Of a DNA stretch of 7,902 bases, positions 1 through 7,110 are shown in pieces. Made by a program: the position numbers and the translations under genes. Source of the DNA: Methylophaga sp. (lineage in GTDB: Bacteria > Pseudomonadota > Gammaproteobacteria > Nitrosococcales > Methylophagaceae). The number at the start of each line of letters is the position of its first letter. The stretch's first letter is position 1. The notes beneath the pieces were generated by a model, which was not told the origin of the DNA, did not search any database, and saw nothing but the letters and a program-made list of their open reading frames with translations. The stretch is from positions 1 to 7,902 of the forward strand of contig SKGV01000019.1 in the NCBI GenBank assembly GCA_007117275.1. Reading direction: 5' to 3'.

Positions 1-1259
1 CGTTCCGCTTTGCCAATCATGCCCAAAAGACCGGTTTCAGCGAGCATCAGCTCTGTGAATTTATCCATTCGAGTGGCGGTGGTGGGGCCGGCTGGGCCTA
101 CCACTTCACCGGGCACCGGATCGACCGGGCCAACGTAGTAGATGAAGCGATTGTGAAAGTCCAAACCTTGAGGCAAAGGTTCACCTTTGCTAAGCAGATC
201 AGCAATTTTCTTGTGTGCAGCATCTCGACCGGTGAGGAAATGTCCACTCAACAATAATGTTTCACCGGGTTGCCAGGTCTGAATATCGGCTGCCGTGAGG
301 CTATCCAAATTGACCTGACGTGAATTGCTGGCAGCTTGCCAAGTAATGTCGGGCCAGTCATCCAGTGACGGTGGGATAAACTCGGCAGGCCCGCTGCCAT
401 CTAATACAAAATGAACATGACGCGTGGCCGCGCAATTGGGAATCATTGCGACGGGTAGCGACGCTGCGTGAGTCGGGTAATCCTTGATTTTGACATCTAG
501 TACCGTTGTCAGCCCACCGAGTCCCTGGGCACCAATGCCCAGTTGATTGACTTTGCGATAAAGCTCGACCCGAAGTTTTTCGGTGGCGGTTTCAGGGCCT
601 CGATCTATCAATTCCTGAATGTCGATGGCTTCCATCAGGCTTTGTTTAGCCATCAGCATGGCTTTCTCGGCAGTGCCGCCAATGCCAATACCGAGCATAC
701 CGGGAGGGCACCAGCCAGCGCCCATTTTGGGTACGCTGTCCATCACCCAGTCCACCAGACTGTCACTCGGATTCAAGATGGTGAATTTTGCTTTGTTTTC
801 ACTGCCACCGCCTTTGGCCGCAATGTCGATTTCCACCGTATTACCCGGTACCAGCTCAGTATGAATAACCGCAGGCGTGTTATCACCGGTGTTTGTTCGA
901 CTGCCAACAGGATCCGCAACCACAGAAGCACGCAGGACATTATCGGGGTGCAGATAGGCTCGGCGTACACCTTCGTTAATCATGTCTTCCAGAGACATGT
1001 CTGCCTGCCACTGTACGTCCATGCCGACTTTGACAAAAACATTGACGATGCCGGTGTCCTGACAGATGGGCCGATTGTTTTCGGCGCAGAGACGAGAATT
1101 GACAAGAATCTGTGCAATGGCATCTTTGGCGGCCGGCGATTGTTCACGTTGATAGGCTGCCGACATTGCCTGAATAAAATCCCGTGGATGGTAGTTGGCA
1201 ATAAACTGCAAGGCATCGGTGACGCTATCAATGAGATGCTGTTGTTGAATGATGTGCAT
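1..1259 (-). CDS. Class I fumarate hydratase (iron-sulfur, FumA-type), C-terminus cut by the window edge
   Basis: This is an oxygen-sensitive class I fumarase, which interconverts fumarate and L-malate in the cytosol (TCA cycle) using a [4Fe-4S] cluster. 419 codons are visible. The family member I recall from Pseudomonas is about 507 residues, so roughly 90 are missing off the left edge and the open end is not a truncation. The N-terminal catalytic domain (about 10-285) holds the three expected cluster cysteines: Cys66 in PICQDTG, Cys184 in GAGWCPPG and Cys276 in PNCAATRH. The C-terminal domain begins around 335 with TGRDAAHK (343-350). It continues with YYVGPVDPVPGE (374-385), VGPAGPTTATRMDKF (387-401) and LLGMIGKAE at the edge. 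The ATG at 1259 aligns with the family N-terminus; its ribosome site is poor (AAGG about 11 nt upstream). It starts 13 nt after the proS stop with no terminator between, so the two are probably cotranscribed. The family match is secure; the choice among fum gene names is not, so no symbol is given. Confidence 0.95.
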   Translation of the reverse strand, partial: MHIIQQQHLIDSVTDALQFIANYHPRDFIQAMSAAYQREQSPAAKDAIAQILVNSRLCAENNRPICQDTGIVNVFVKVGMDVQWQADMSLEDMINEGVRRAYLHPDNVLRASVVADPVGSRTNTGDNTPAVIHTELVPGNTVEIDIAAKGGGSENKAKFTILNPSDSLVDWVMDSVPKMGAGWCPPGMLGIGIGGTAEKAMLMAKQSLMEAIDIQELIDRGPETATEKLRVELYRKVNQLGIGAQGLGGLTTVLDVKIKDYPTHAASLPVAMIPNCAATRHVHFVLDGSGPAEFIPPSLDDWPDITWQAASNSRQVNLDSLTAADIQTWQPGETLLLSGHFLTGRDAAHKKIADLLSKGEPLPQGLDFHNRFIYYVGPVDPVPGEVVGPAGPTTATRMDKFTELMLAETGLLGMIGKAE

Positions 1260-1272
1260 GCCTGTGAATGCC

Positions 1273-2982
1273 TTAAGCCAATCGTTGCTTGATTTCGTCG
1301 AGCAGGCTGTCAAAACTGAACTCGGCGCCGTCACCGCTGGCACGATGTTTATATTCAATCACGCCATTATCCAGACCACGCTCACCAAGAATCAGTCGGT
1401 GAGGTATGCCAATCAAATCCCAATCGGCAAAAGCAACGCCAGGACGCAATCCGCGATCGTCAATCAAAACATCTACGCCTGCTTCCAGCAATTGTTGGTA
1501 AACCTGTTCAGCTTTGTCAAGCACGCGTTGGGATTTGTGAGCGTTGACTGGAATCAGCACCACTTCGAAGGGGGCAATGGATTGCGGCCAGACGATGCCT
1601 CGCTCGTCATGATTTTGTTCGATGGCAGCAGCGACCACGCGGGAGACACCGATACCATAACAGCCCATGGTCATGACTTGAGACTGGCCGGTTTCAGTCA
1701 GTACTACAGCATTGAGTTTGTTGGAGTATTTTTCGCCCAGCTGAAAAATATGGCCAACTTCGATACCGCGCGCGATTTCCAGTGTGCCGTTACCATCCGG
1801 GCTGGGATCACCAGCCTCGACATTGCGCAGATCAGCGGTTTCAGGTTCTGGTAGGTCACGGCCCCAGTTCACACCGGTCAAATGTTTTTCATCTTCGTTG
1901 GCGCCGCAGACAAAGTCAGCGACATGCGCCGCTGCGTAGTCAACAATCACTGGAATATCCAGACCCAGCGGGCCGATAGAACCAATATTAGCGCCACACA
2001 CTTCATGTACTTTTTCCGGGGTGGCGAAGGTTAAAGGCACGGCAACTAAAGGATGTTTTTCAGCCTTGATTTCATTGAGATCGTGATCGCCACGTATCAC
2101 CAAAGCGACCACGGTGTTGTTTTCGCTGCCTTCGACCAGCAATGTTTTCAAGCAACGTTCGGCAGGCAGATTCAAAAACGCACTCAATTCGTCGATGGTA
2201 TGTTTTTGTGGCGTGTCGACGCTCTGCATGGTTTCACTGGCGGCAGCTCGAGGCGAAGCAGGCGGAAGTGTTTGAGCCAGTTCAACGTTAGCGGCATAGT
2301 CGCTTTGGTTACTAAAGGCAATGGCATCCTCGCCCGAGCTGGCTAATACATGAAATTCATGTGACGCATTGCCACCAATGCTGCCAGTGTCTGCCAGCAC
2401 TGCACGATAATTGAGACCGATACGTTCGAAAATTCGACTGTAGGTCTGGTACATGCGCTCATAGGTGGCTTGTAAAGACGCCTGATCAACATGAAACGAA
2501 TAGGCATCTTTCATCAGAAACTCGCGGGCGCGCATCAGCCCAAAACGTGGGCGGATTTCATCACGGAACTTGGTTTGAATCTGATACAGATTGATCGGCA
2601 GTTGTTTGTAACTGCGGATTTCTTGCCGAACCAGATCGGTGATGACTTCTTCATGCGTGGGACCGTAGCAGAAGTCACGTTGATGGCGGTCAATAATGCG
2701 TAACAACTCAGGGCCATATTGTTCCCAGCGACCACTTTCTTGCCATAGCTCTGCCGGTTGCACAGAGGGCATCAGCACTTCCTGAGCACCGGCGCGATTC
2801 ATTTCTTCACGGACAATCGCTTCGGTTTTGCGTAACACCCGAAGTCCAAGCGGCAGCCAGGTGTATAAGCCTGAGGCCAGTCGACGAATCAGACCGGCGC
2901 GCAGCATAAGCTGATGGCTGACGATTTCAGCATCGGCGGGCGTTTCTTTGAGTGTGGCAATAAGCAGGGTCGATGTGCGCAT
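1273..2982 (-). CDS. proS: Proline--tRNA ligase (bacterial type with editing domain)
   Basis: Class II aminoacyl-tRNA synthetase that charges tRNA(Pro) with proline in the cytosol. The 569 residues compare with 572 in E. coli, and identity is high from the first residues (MRTS...LKETPADAE). Catalytic landmarks are GPTHEE (107-112), the motif 2 region TKFRDEIRPRFG (137-148), GCYGIGVSR (440-448) and the motif 3 arginine in it. Between about 224 and 405 lies the inserted editing domain that removes mischarged alanine. Lys279, Asp348 and His367 sit where E. coli has its editing Lys/Asp/His, so editing looks intact. The anticodon-binding domain follows from about 470. I chose the ATG at 2982 because it matches the family N-terminus; the frame could extend nine codons upstream to a TTG at 3009, without support. 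The Shine-Dalgarno is weak. It lies just past a terminator, so a promoter must sit in the roughly 35 nt before the ATG or transcription arrives by readthrough; I see only a poor TTGCAA/TAACAA candidate there. Confidence 0.97.
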   Translation of the reverse strand: MRTSTLLIATLKETPADAEIVSHQLMLRAGLIRRLASGLYTWLPLGLRVLRKTEAIVREEMNRAGAQEVLMPSVQPAELWQESGRWEQYGPELLRIIDRHQRDFCYGPTHEEVITDLVRQEIRSYKQLPINLYQIQTKFRDEIRPRFGLMRAREFLMKDAYSFHVDQASLQATYERMYQTYSRIFERIGLNYRAVLADTGSIGGNASHEFHVLASSGEDAIAFSNQSDYAANVELAQTLPPASPRAAASETMQSVDTPQKHTIDELSAFLNLPAERCLKTLLVEGSENNTVVALVIRGDHDLNEIKAEKHPLVAVPLTFATPEKVHEVCGANIGSIGPLGLDIPVIVDYAAAHVADFVCGANEDEKHLTGVNWGRDLPEPETADLRNVEAGDPSPDGNGTLEIARGIEVGHIFQLGEKYSNKLNAVVLTETGQSQVMTMGCYGIGVSRVVAAAIEQNHDERGIVWPQSIAPFEVVLIPVNAHKSQRVLDKAEQVYQQLLEAGVDVLIDDRGLRPGVAFADWDLIGIPHRLILGERGLDNGVIEYKHRASGDGAEFSFDSLLDEIKQRLA

Positions 2983-3016
2983 GGAAGTGTTGTTATCCCG
3001 AATAAACAATCATTGC

Positions 3017-3043
3017 AAAAAAACATTCGCCGGTATTCCGGCG
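3017..3043 (-). terminator. Probable rho-independent terminator after the MIF tautomerase gene
   Basis: Read on the minus strand, a perfect 6-bp GC stem (CGCCGG, loop AATA, CCGGCG) is followed by AATG and then seven T residues. It begins 7 nt after the tautomerase stop codon. The 4-nt spacer before the T run is slightly long, so termination may be incomplete. It would separate the DUF4124-tautomerase unit from proS and the fumarase. Confidence 0.7.
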
Positions 3044-3050
3044 TTGTCTG

Positions 3051-3386
3051 TCAGAAGGTGCTGTGATTCCAGCCCCAATTGTGTCGTTCTGAGTCGGTCA
3101 TGCTGATGTAGATGCGATCTCCCTGAATGCCCAACTGATCGCTGATAAGGCTGCACAAGGTATCGGAAAACGCCTGTCGATCGGCGGGTAAACCCAGCGC
3201 TCGATAGTCCAGAAATGCGGCAGGCACAGCACTGCCACCAAACAGCAGATCGGCTTTGGCTTCAAGCGCAACCAACACATAGTTTTCGGGTTTGCCGGAT
3301 GCTTGGGCAACGGTTTTGCTGGCGGTTTTCAGAAAATCTGACCGATTATCTACAGTCTGATTGGTGACGATATTTAAATAAGGCAT
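3051..3386 (-). CDS. MIF-family tautomerase (macrophage migration inhibitory factor homologue)
   Basis: A 111-residue tautomerase-superfamily protein of the MIF type, a family that forms trimers and can keto-enol tautomerise phenylpyruvate or related enols; the physiological substrate in bacteria is unknown. MIF-specific signs are an N-terminal Met-Pro, giving a catalytic Pro1 after Met removal, and GKPENYV (31-37) with the active-site lysine (Lys32). Further signs are LLFGGSAVP (47-55), DRIYISM (90-96) and a C-terminal GWNHSTF (105-111), nearly the same as the end of human MIF. The CxxC redox motif of mammalian MIF is absent. The start at 3386 is fixed by the Pro and by an excellent AAGGAG at 3393-3398, 6 nt upstream. 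The longer in-frame reading to 3440 would bury the catalytic proline and run through the end of the upstream gene. No signal peptide, so cytosolic. It is the second gene after the DUF4124 gene, 13 nt downstream. Confidence 0.9.
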   Translation of the reverse strand: MPYLNIVTNQTVDNRSDFLKTASKTVAQASGKPENYVLVALEAKADLLFGGSAVPAAFLDYRALGLPADRQAFSDTLCSLISDQLGIQGDRIYISMTDSERHNWGWNHSTF

Positions 3387-3392
3387 GGCGTT

Positions 3393-3398
3393 CTCCTT
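3393..3398 (-). promoter_or_regulatory. Strong Shine-Dalgarno of the MIF tautomerase gene
   Basis: AAGGAG on the minus strand, 6 nt before the ATG at 3386 and 1 nt after the TGA stop of the upstream DUF4124 gene (3400-3402). It decides the tautomerase start, and its placement favours translation by ribosomes finishing the upstream gene on a shared mRNA. Confidence 0.85.
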
Positions 3399-3399
3399 G

Positions 3400-3855
3400 T
3401 CAGGGGTGGCAAAGGTTATCGATGTACTGTTGCAGTTCAATCATGCGTTGCTGGCGCAGGTCTTCGCTAAGTCGCTGAAAATTACCATCACTGTCCATAA
3501 ACCTACGATTAGGATTATCCATGAACAGTTGCAGGTTTTCTCTCGCAATACGACAGTTTTCCTCGCGTTGCTGGCGAATTTGTTCTGCCTGTTGCTGCTC
3601 GTGACGCTGCTGTTGTTGATCCTGACTACGTTGCTGTTGTGCTTCGATTAGTTGCTCAACTTCAGCGGCAGCGTTTTCATTCATCGCTGGCGGTGCTGGG
3701 GTGACGATCTGTTGTGAAGGTCGATCTGTTGGCGCTGTCTGACTGAAATTTACAGTGCCATCATCATCGGTCCAGCGATAGATATCGGCAATCGCCAAGG
3801 CAGGCAATAACAGTAGTGTGGAGACAATCATTCGCATACGATAAGCTGACGGCAT
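3400..3855 (-). CDS. DUF4124-type secreted protein with a glutamine-rich coiled coil
   Basis: A 151-residue exported protein of unknown function. Residues 1-23 form a signal peptide: positively charged start, hydrophobic STLLLLPALAIA, likely cut after AIA at residue 23. The mature protein opens with DIYRWTDDDGTVNFSQTAP (24-42), the usual pattern of DUF4124 (xxYRWxDxxGxxxFSxxxP), found mostly in proteobacterial envelope proteins. A proline-rich linker (52-57) leads to a Gln/Glu/Arg-rich helix of about 63-105, probably a coiled coil. A C-terminal helical part follows, with LSEDLRQQRMIELQQYIDNL (129-148). Cys101 and Cys149 could form a disulfide in the periplasm. The start at 3855 is supported by GAGGA at 3862-3866, 6 nt upstream; a TTG at 3882 is in frame but lacks support, and later Met codons (7, 9) are alternatives. 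It is the first gene of a pair with the tautomerase. The role is not known, and I infer none from the neighbour. Confidence 0.85.
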   Translation of the reverse strand: MPSAYRMRMIVSTLLLLPALAIADIYRWTDDDGTVNFSQTAPTDRPSQQIVTPAPPAMNENAAAEVEQLIEAQQQRSQDQQQQRHEQQQAEQIRQQREENCRIARENLQLFMDNPNRRFMDSDGNFQRLSEDLRQQRMIELQQYIDNLCHP

Positions 3856-3881
3856 TAACCGTCCTCGATGATAAAAGCCCA

Positions 3882-3887
3882 ATTCTA
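3882..3887 (-). promoter_or_regulatory. Candidate -10 box for the DUF4124-tautomerase unit
   Basis: Minus-strand TAGAAT (5 of 6 matches to TATAAT) lies 26 nt before the ATG at 3855, which would give a leader of about 20 nt. No convincing -35 hexamer sits at the right distance: a TTGACA at 3915-3920 is 27 nt away, too far. Tentative. Confidence 0.3.
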
Positions 3888-3909
3888 CGTTAAAGCGTCG
3901 CTACAGAAA

Positions 3910-4764
3910 ATGTCTGTCAAACCAACCACTGTCGATTGTCATGTGATGGTCACAACACCGGGCCTGACCGCGCTGGAACTACTGGCCAGCGAGGCAGGCA
4001 TTTCCAAGCAAAAAATCAAGGATGCCATGAATAAGGGTGCCGTGTGGTTAACGCGCGGCAAAAAGACCCAACGGCTGCGCCGAGTGAAATTCATGCCCGT
4101 TCCTGGAGATAGGCTAAGAATATGTGTTGACCCCCAACTGTTGGCCCTGGTAGCACCAACCCCCACACTGCTGGCCGATAATCAGGGTTACAGTGTGTGG
4201 TACAAGCCGCCTATGCTGATGTCTCAGGGCAGTATTTGGGGGGATCATTGCAGCCTGTTACGGCTGGTTGAGCAGTACTTTCAGCAAAAACGCCGTGTGT
4301 TTCTGGTACATCGATTAGATCGTGAAGCGTCGGGCTTGATGCTGGTGGCGCATCACGCGCAAATGGCTGGGCAATTATCAGCCATGTTTCAAGACCATCG
4401 CATTAGCAAACACTATCAGGTACGGGTCACCGGCAATTTTCTTGCTAAGACCGGCCAGCAGACCGTGAAGGTCGATCTGCCAATTGACGGCAAGCCGGCG
4501 CTCAGTCATCTCACATTGCGGCAGTTTGATGCCGAGCGTCAGGAATCGTTACTTGATGTGTTGATAGACACCGGTCGCAAGCACCAGATCCGCAAACATT
4601 GCGCCTCCTTGGCGTTACCAGTGGTCGGTGACGCGCGATATGCACGCGCTGACCCGCGTGGCTTGCAACTTAAAGCGTATCGCCTGGCGTTTGTCTGCCC
4701 AATCAAAAAGCAGCTTGTCACCTACACACTGGATCACACTGTTGACGATATCGATGACTGCTAG
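3910..4764 (+). CDS. RluA-family RNA pseudouridine synthase with N-terminal S4-like domain
   Basis: Isomerises uridine to pseudouridine in rRNA or tRNA; the target site cannot be read from sequence. 284 residues from this start. An S4-like RNA-binding segment spans about 20-75 (LELLASEAGISKQKIKDAMNKG). The catalytic domain shows YKPP (98-101), the active-site motif VHRLDREASG (133-142) with catalytic Asp137, TGRKHQIRKH (221-230) and GDARY (240-244), all standard for RluA enzymes. It is not a canonical RluA, RluC, RluD or TruC, so no symbol is given. The start is uncertain. An ATG at 3868 would add 14 residues and one at 3946 would remove 12, and none has a clear Shine-Dalgarno. I prefer 3910 because it leaves a typical short lead-in before the S4 domain and room for promoters between it and the divergent DUF4124 gene. 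It converges with the MATE gene, leaving 40 nt between stops. Confidence 0.92.
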   Translation: MSVKPTTVDCHVMVTTPGLTALELLASEAGISKQKIKDAMNKGAVWLTRGKKTQRLRRVKFMPVPGDRLRICVDPQLLALVAPTPTLLADNQGYSVWYKPPMLMSQGSIWGDHCSLLRLVEQYFQQKRRVFLVHRLDREASGLMLVAHHAQMAGQLSAMFQDHRISKHYQVRVTGNFLAKTGQQTVKVDLPIDGKPALSHLTLRQFDAERQESLLDVLIDTGRKHQIRKHCASLALPVVGDARYARADPRGLQLKAYRLAFVCPIKKQLVTYTLDHTVDDIDDC

Positions 4765-4773
4765 CGACCGCCC

Positions 4774-4804
4774 TCAGCAATGCAAACAGCCAGCACTATG
4801 CTGA
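4774..4804. repeat. Small inverted repeats between convergent genes
   Basis: The 40-nt gap between the pseudouridine synthase and MATE stops holds CAGCA-CTA-TGCTG (4791-4803, 5-bp stem, 3-nt loop). There is also a wider TCAGCA (4774-4779) / TGCTGA (4799-4804) pair that competes for the same arm. No T run follows on either strand, so it is not a clear terminator; at most a weak 3'-end structure. Confidence 0.35.
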
Positions 4805-6124
4805 TCAAACGCTGTTGAAGATGCGCTTAAGGTACAGCGTTTGAATGAAGCCTCTGGAAGTAAGAAAGATCAACAAGGCCAGCCACAAGCCATCATTACC
4901 CATCGGTTGCAAGAGATACCAAGCAGGCAAATAGCATAGAAACGTCGCCGCCAGCATGGTGTTGCGCATTTCACGACCGCGCGTTGCACCAACAAATAGC
5001 CCATCAAACAGATAGGTCCATACCGCCAAAAGCGGGGCAATGATCAGCCAAATCAGATAGTTTTCAGCCATCGCCTTGACGCTCTCGATACTGGTTAACA
5101 GACCGATGATCTGCGTGCCAAACAAGCTATAAACCAAGCTAAACATTACCGCTATCAACACCGCCCAAAAACCACTTAATAGTAATGCGTCTATCATTTG
5201 CTGGCGATGTTTTCTGCCGATGGCTTTGCCGGTCAGTACCTCTGTGGCGTTGGCAAAGCCATCCAGCACAAAAGCCATAAAGGTGATGAAGTTCAGTAAC
5301 ACCGCATTAGCTGCCAGCACAACATCTCCCTGCCGAGCACCCTGCGTGGTGAAAAAGGCAAAGCTGAAGATCAAACATAGGGTGCGTAACAATAAATTGC
5401 CGTGAATGCTAAAGGCACGAAAATCAGCAAATGAGCGCCAGGTATTCACTAACAGACCTTGACCGGGAAGTGACATCCCATGGTGTTTGAGAATCAGCAG
5501 TGCCACGGCAAGTCCTGTGTACTCGGCGATGACAGAGGCCAGAGCCACACCATCGGCATTCATGCCAAGGCCATACACCAGCATCAGGTCAAACAGGATA
5601 TTCGTCAGGTTTATGACGAGTACCAGCGACAATGCCGAGCGTGCGGCCTCACGACCAATCAACCAGCCGATAATGGCATAGTTAAGCAAGGTCGCAGGCG
5701 CAGCCCATATTCGGATATCGAAATACTGTCTGGCATATAACGCGACGTGATCACTGCTATCGATAATCGCAAATGCCAGCTGTGCAATCGGCCATTGTAA
5801 ACTGAGCAAGAGTAGGGCGATCAGCATCGCCAGCATCATGGATTGCCACAACACCGACTCAATACGCGCGTGATTGTTTGCACCATGCGCTTGAGAAGTT
5901 AGCCCGGTGGTCGCCATGCGCAGAAAGCCAAACCCCCAAAACAAAAAAGTAAAGATCATGCTGCCAATGGCAACCGCACCCAGATAATGCGCATCGGCAA
6001 GATGCCCCACCACCGCTGTATCTACCATGCCTAACAAGGGTGTCGAGATATTGGCAATGACCATCGGCAGGGCAATCTGCCAGATGCTTCGATGTCTGAG
6101 TGTCGGTTGATACCCGTGTCTCAT
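4805..6124 (-). CDS. MATE-family efflux transporter, DinF subfamily
   Basis: Inner-membrane, cation-coupled multidrug/toxin extrusion transporter; substrate unknown. The 439 residues are close to E. coli DinF and rich in hydrophobic segments consistent with about 12 membrane helices. DinF-like signatures are IWQIALPMVIANISTPLLG (14-32), MVDTAVVGHL (33-42) with the conserved helix 1 aspartate at 35, and FLRMATTGLTSQAHG (67-81). Later come NADGVALASVIAEYTG in the first half, LDGFANATEVLTG in the second half, and DGLFVGATRGREMRN near the end. The ATG at 6124 matches where the family begins. The frame is open upstream to a GTG at 6193, but those 23 extra residues are polar and unlike the family. 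No good Shine-Dalgarno is visible at either (AAGG lies about 13 nt before 6124), so the start is the weakest part of this call. Unlike E. coli dinF it is not beside lexA, so SOS control cannot be assumed, and I see no LexA box upstream. Confidence 0.93.
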   Translation of the reverse strand: MRHGYQPTLRHRSIWQIALPMVIANISTPLLGMVDTAVVGHLADAHYLGAVAIGSMIFTFLFWGFGFLRMATTGLTSQAHGANNHARIESVLWQSMMLAMLIALLLLSLQWPIAQLAFAIIDSSDHVALYARQYFDIRIWAAPATLLNYAIIGWLIGREAARSALSLVLVINLTNILFDLMLVYGLGMNADGVALASVIAEYTGLAVALLILKHHGMSLPGQGLLVNTWRSFADFRAFSIHGNLLLRTLCLIFSFAFFTTQGARQGDVVLAANAVLLNFITFMAFVLDGFANATEVLTGKAIGRKHRQQMIDALLLSGFWAVLIAVMFSLVYSLFGTQIIGLLTSIESVKAMAENYLIWLIIAPLLAVWTYLFDGLFVGATRGREMRNTMLAATFLCYLPAWYLLQPMGNDGLWLALLIFLTSRGFIQTLYLKRIFNSV

Positions 6125-6305
6125 TGAGGCAAAACCTTGTGAATGACAGTATTCATTGCTATCAGATCTGTATGATGGGCGGCCATAACTCACTTTCGGC
6201 TATTGAAATAAATTAATCCTAAAGGTTCGATTAACGCGATATGTCTCGATCAAAATGCCACAAACTAAGCTTGCCTTGCCCAAGCGGGGGACACACCGAG
6301 TGTTG
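6125..6305. other. Divergent intergenic region between the MATE and TauE-like genes
   Basis: About 180 nt, AT-rich around 6200-6235, that must hold the promoters of both divergent transporter genes. I see no confident -35/-10 pair: TTGAAA near 6204 followed 17 nt later by TTCGAT is the best plus-strand candidate and it is poor. No clear operator, riboswitch or hairpin is visible. Alternative in-frame starts of both genes fall in this stretch (GTG 6193 on the minus strand, ATG 6255 on the plus strand). Confidence 0.5.
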
Positions 6306-7094
6306 ATGGAACTGTTGGGCTTTGCCTTTGTGGGTATCTTTGCTGGAACAATTGCCGGTTTGCTCGGGCTTGGCGGCGGCTTGATTATAGTCCCAATATT
6401 AGTCTGGCTGTTTGCTCGGCAGGGCATGCCCGAGGCATTTATCATTCACATGGCAGTTGCGACTTCATTAATCACCATCATGGCGACGTCAATTTCATCG
6501 ATTATGGCGCATCATCGCTATGGCAATGTCATTTGGCCGGATGTTGGCAAATTGCTGCCGAGCTTGATGCTGGGTGCGCTTGCGGGTGCATTGTTAGCGA
6601 TTAACCTAAGTGCGGCAATCATGCAGATAGTGTTTGCCTGCTTTGCCTTGCTAATGGCCGTCAAGATGTGGCTACCGTCGCTTAATATCACCAATAAACA
6701 CCTACTTAACTGGCTGCCATCGTCGATGTATGGATTGTTTGCCGGAGCATTATCAGCCTTGGTTGGCATCGGTGGCGGAACCTTGGTTGTGCCGTATCTG
6801 GTGACAGCCAGTCGCGCTATTCAGCAGGCGGTGGGCACTGCGGCGGCATGTGGTTTTCCGATTGCATTCGCAGGGGGGATCGGTTTTATCATGTTTGCAC
6901 CTGTCAGCGCACTCAGCGACACTGGCTGGGAGACAGGTCTAATTTATTGGCCGGCTGTCTGGGGCATTATTTCGACCAGTGTGCTGTTTGCGCCATTGGG
7001 GGCAAAACTTGCCAAACAACTGCCGCCCTTCGTGTTAAAACGCGTTTTTTCAGTCGTTTTATTTTATGTAGCTGTGTACTTCTTTTTGCGCTAA
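6306..7094 (+). CDS. TauE/SafE (YfcA-like) family membrane permease, probable anion exporter
   Basis: Polytopic inner-membrane protein of the TauE/SafE family (DUF81), whose studied members move sulfite, sulfoacetate or other small organic anions. The substrate here is not deducible. 262 residues with about 7-8 hydrophobic helices arranged as an internal duplication: AGLLGLGGGLIIVPIL (17-32) is repeated as SALVGIGGGTLVVPYL (150-165). Each is followed by a matching helix, MAVATSL (49-55) and QAVGTAAACG (174-183). Both Gly-rich repeat motifs are intact, so it is probably functional. I place the start at 6306 (MELLGFAFVG) because family members begin just before the first helix; ATG 6255 would add 17 polar residues without a ribosome site. 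The Shine-Dalgarno is weak (GAG only). No taurine, sulfonate or sulfur-oxidation genes lie nearby, so sulfite export should not be assumed. No T-run terminator follows, so some transcription may continue into ppa. Confidence 0.9.
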   Translation: MELLGFAFVGIFAGTIAGLLGLGGGLIIVPILVWLFARQGMPEAFIIHMAVATSLITIMATSISSIMAHHRYGNVIWPDVGKLLPSLMLGALAGALLAINLSAAIMQIVFACFALLMAVKMWLPSLNITNKHLLNWLPSSMYGLFAGALSALVGIGGGTLVVPYLVTASRAIQQAVGTAAACGFPIAFAGGIGFIMFAPVSALSDTGWETGLIYWPAVWGIISTSVLFAPLGAKLAKQLPPFVLKRVFSVVLFYVAVYFFLR

Positions 7095-7110
7095 CGCGCC
7101 ATGCCAAACA

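Noticed and set aside
543..1292. A 249-codon plus-strand open frame
   Set aside because: It lies antisense to the fumarase, has no recognisable domain, and the minus-strand frame shows strong family identity throughout. It is a shadow.
1249..1854. A 201-codon plus-strand open frame
   Set aside because: Antisense to the highly conserved C-terminal part of proS, with no domain or ribosome site. It is a shadow.
3385..3651. A plus-strand frame encoding a leucine-rich, membrane-like peptide
   Set aside because: Its hydrophobic run comes from reading the antisense of the Gln-rich (CAG/CAA) stretch of the DUF4124 gene, which gives Leu codons.
3585..3655. Low-complexity repeats resembling a microsatellite (ctgctgttgttg-like)
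   Set aside because: They are the codons of the Gln-rich coiled coil on the minus strand, not an independent repeat, and the units are irregular.
3915..3920. A perfect minus-strand TTGACA as the -35 box for the DUF4124 gene
   Set aside because: It is 27 nt from the only good -10 (TAGAAT at 3882-3887), and no -10-like hexamer sits 16-18 nt downstream of it.
6200..6445. A minus-strand proline- and asparagine-rich frame opposite the TauE-like gene
   Set aside because: Composition is typical of antisense to a membrane protein, and the plus strand carries the clear TauE/SafE repeats.
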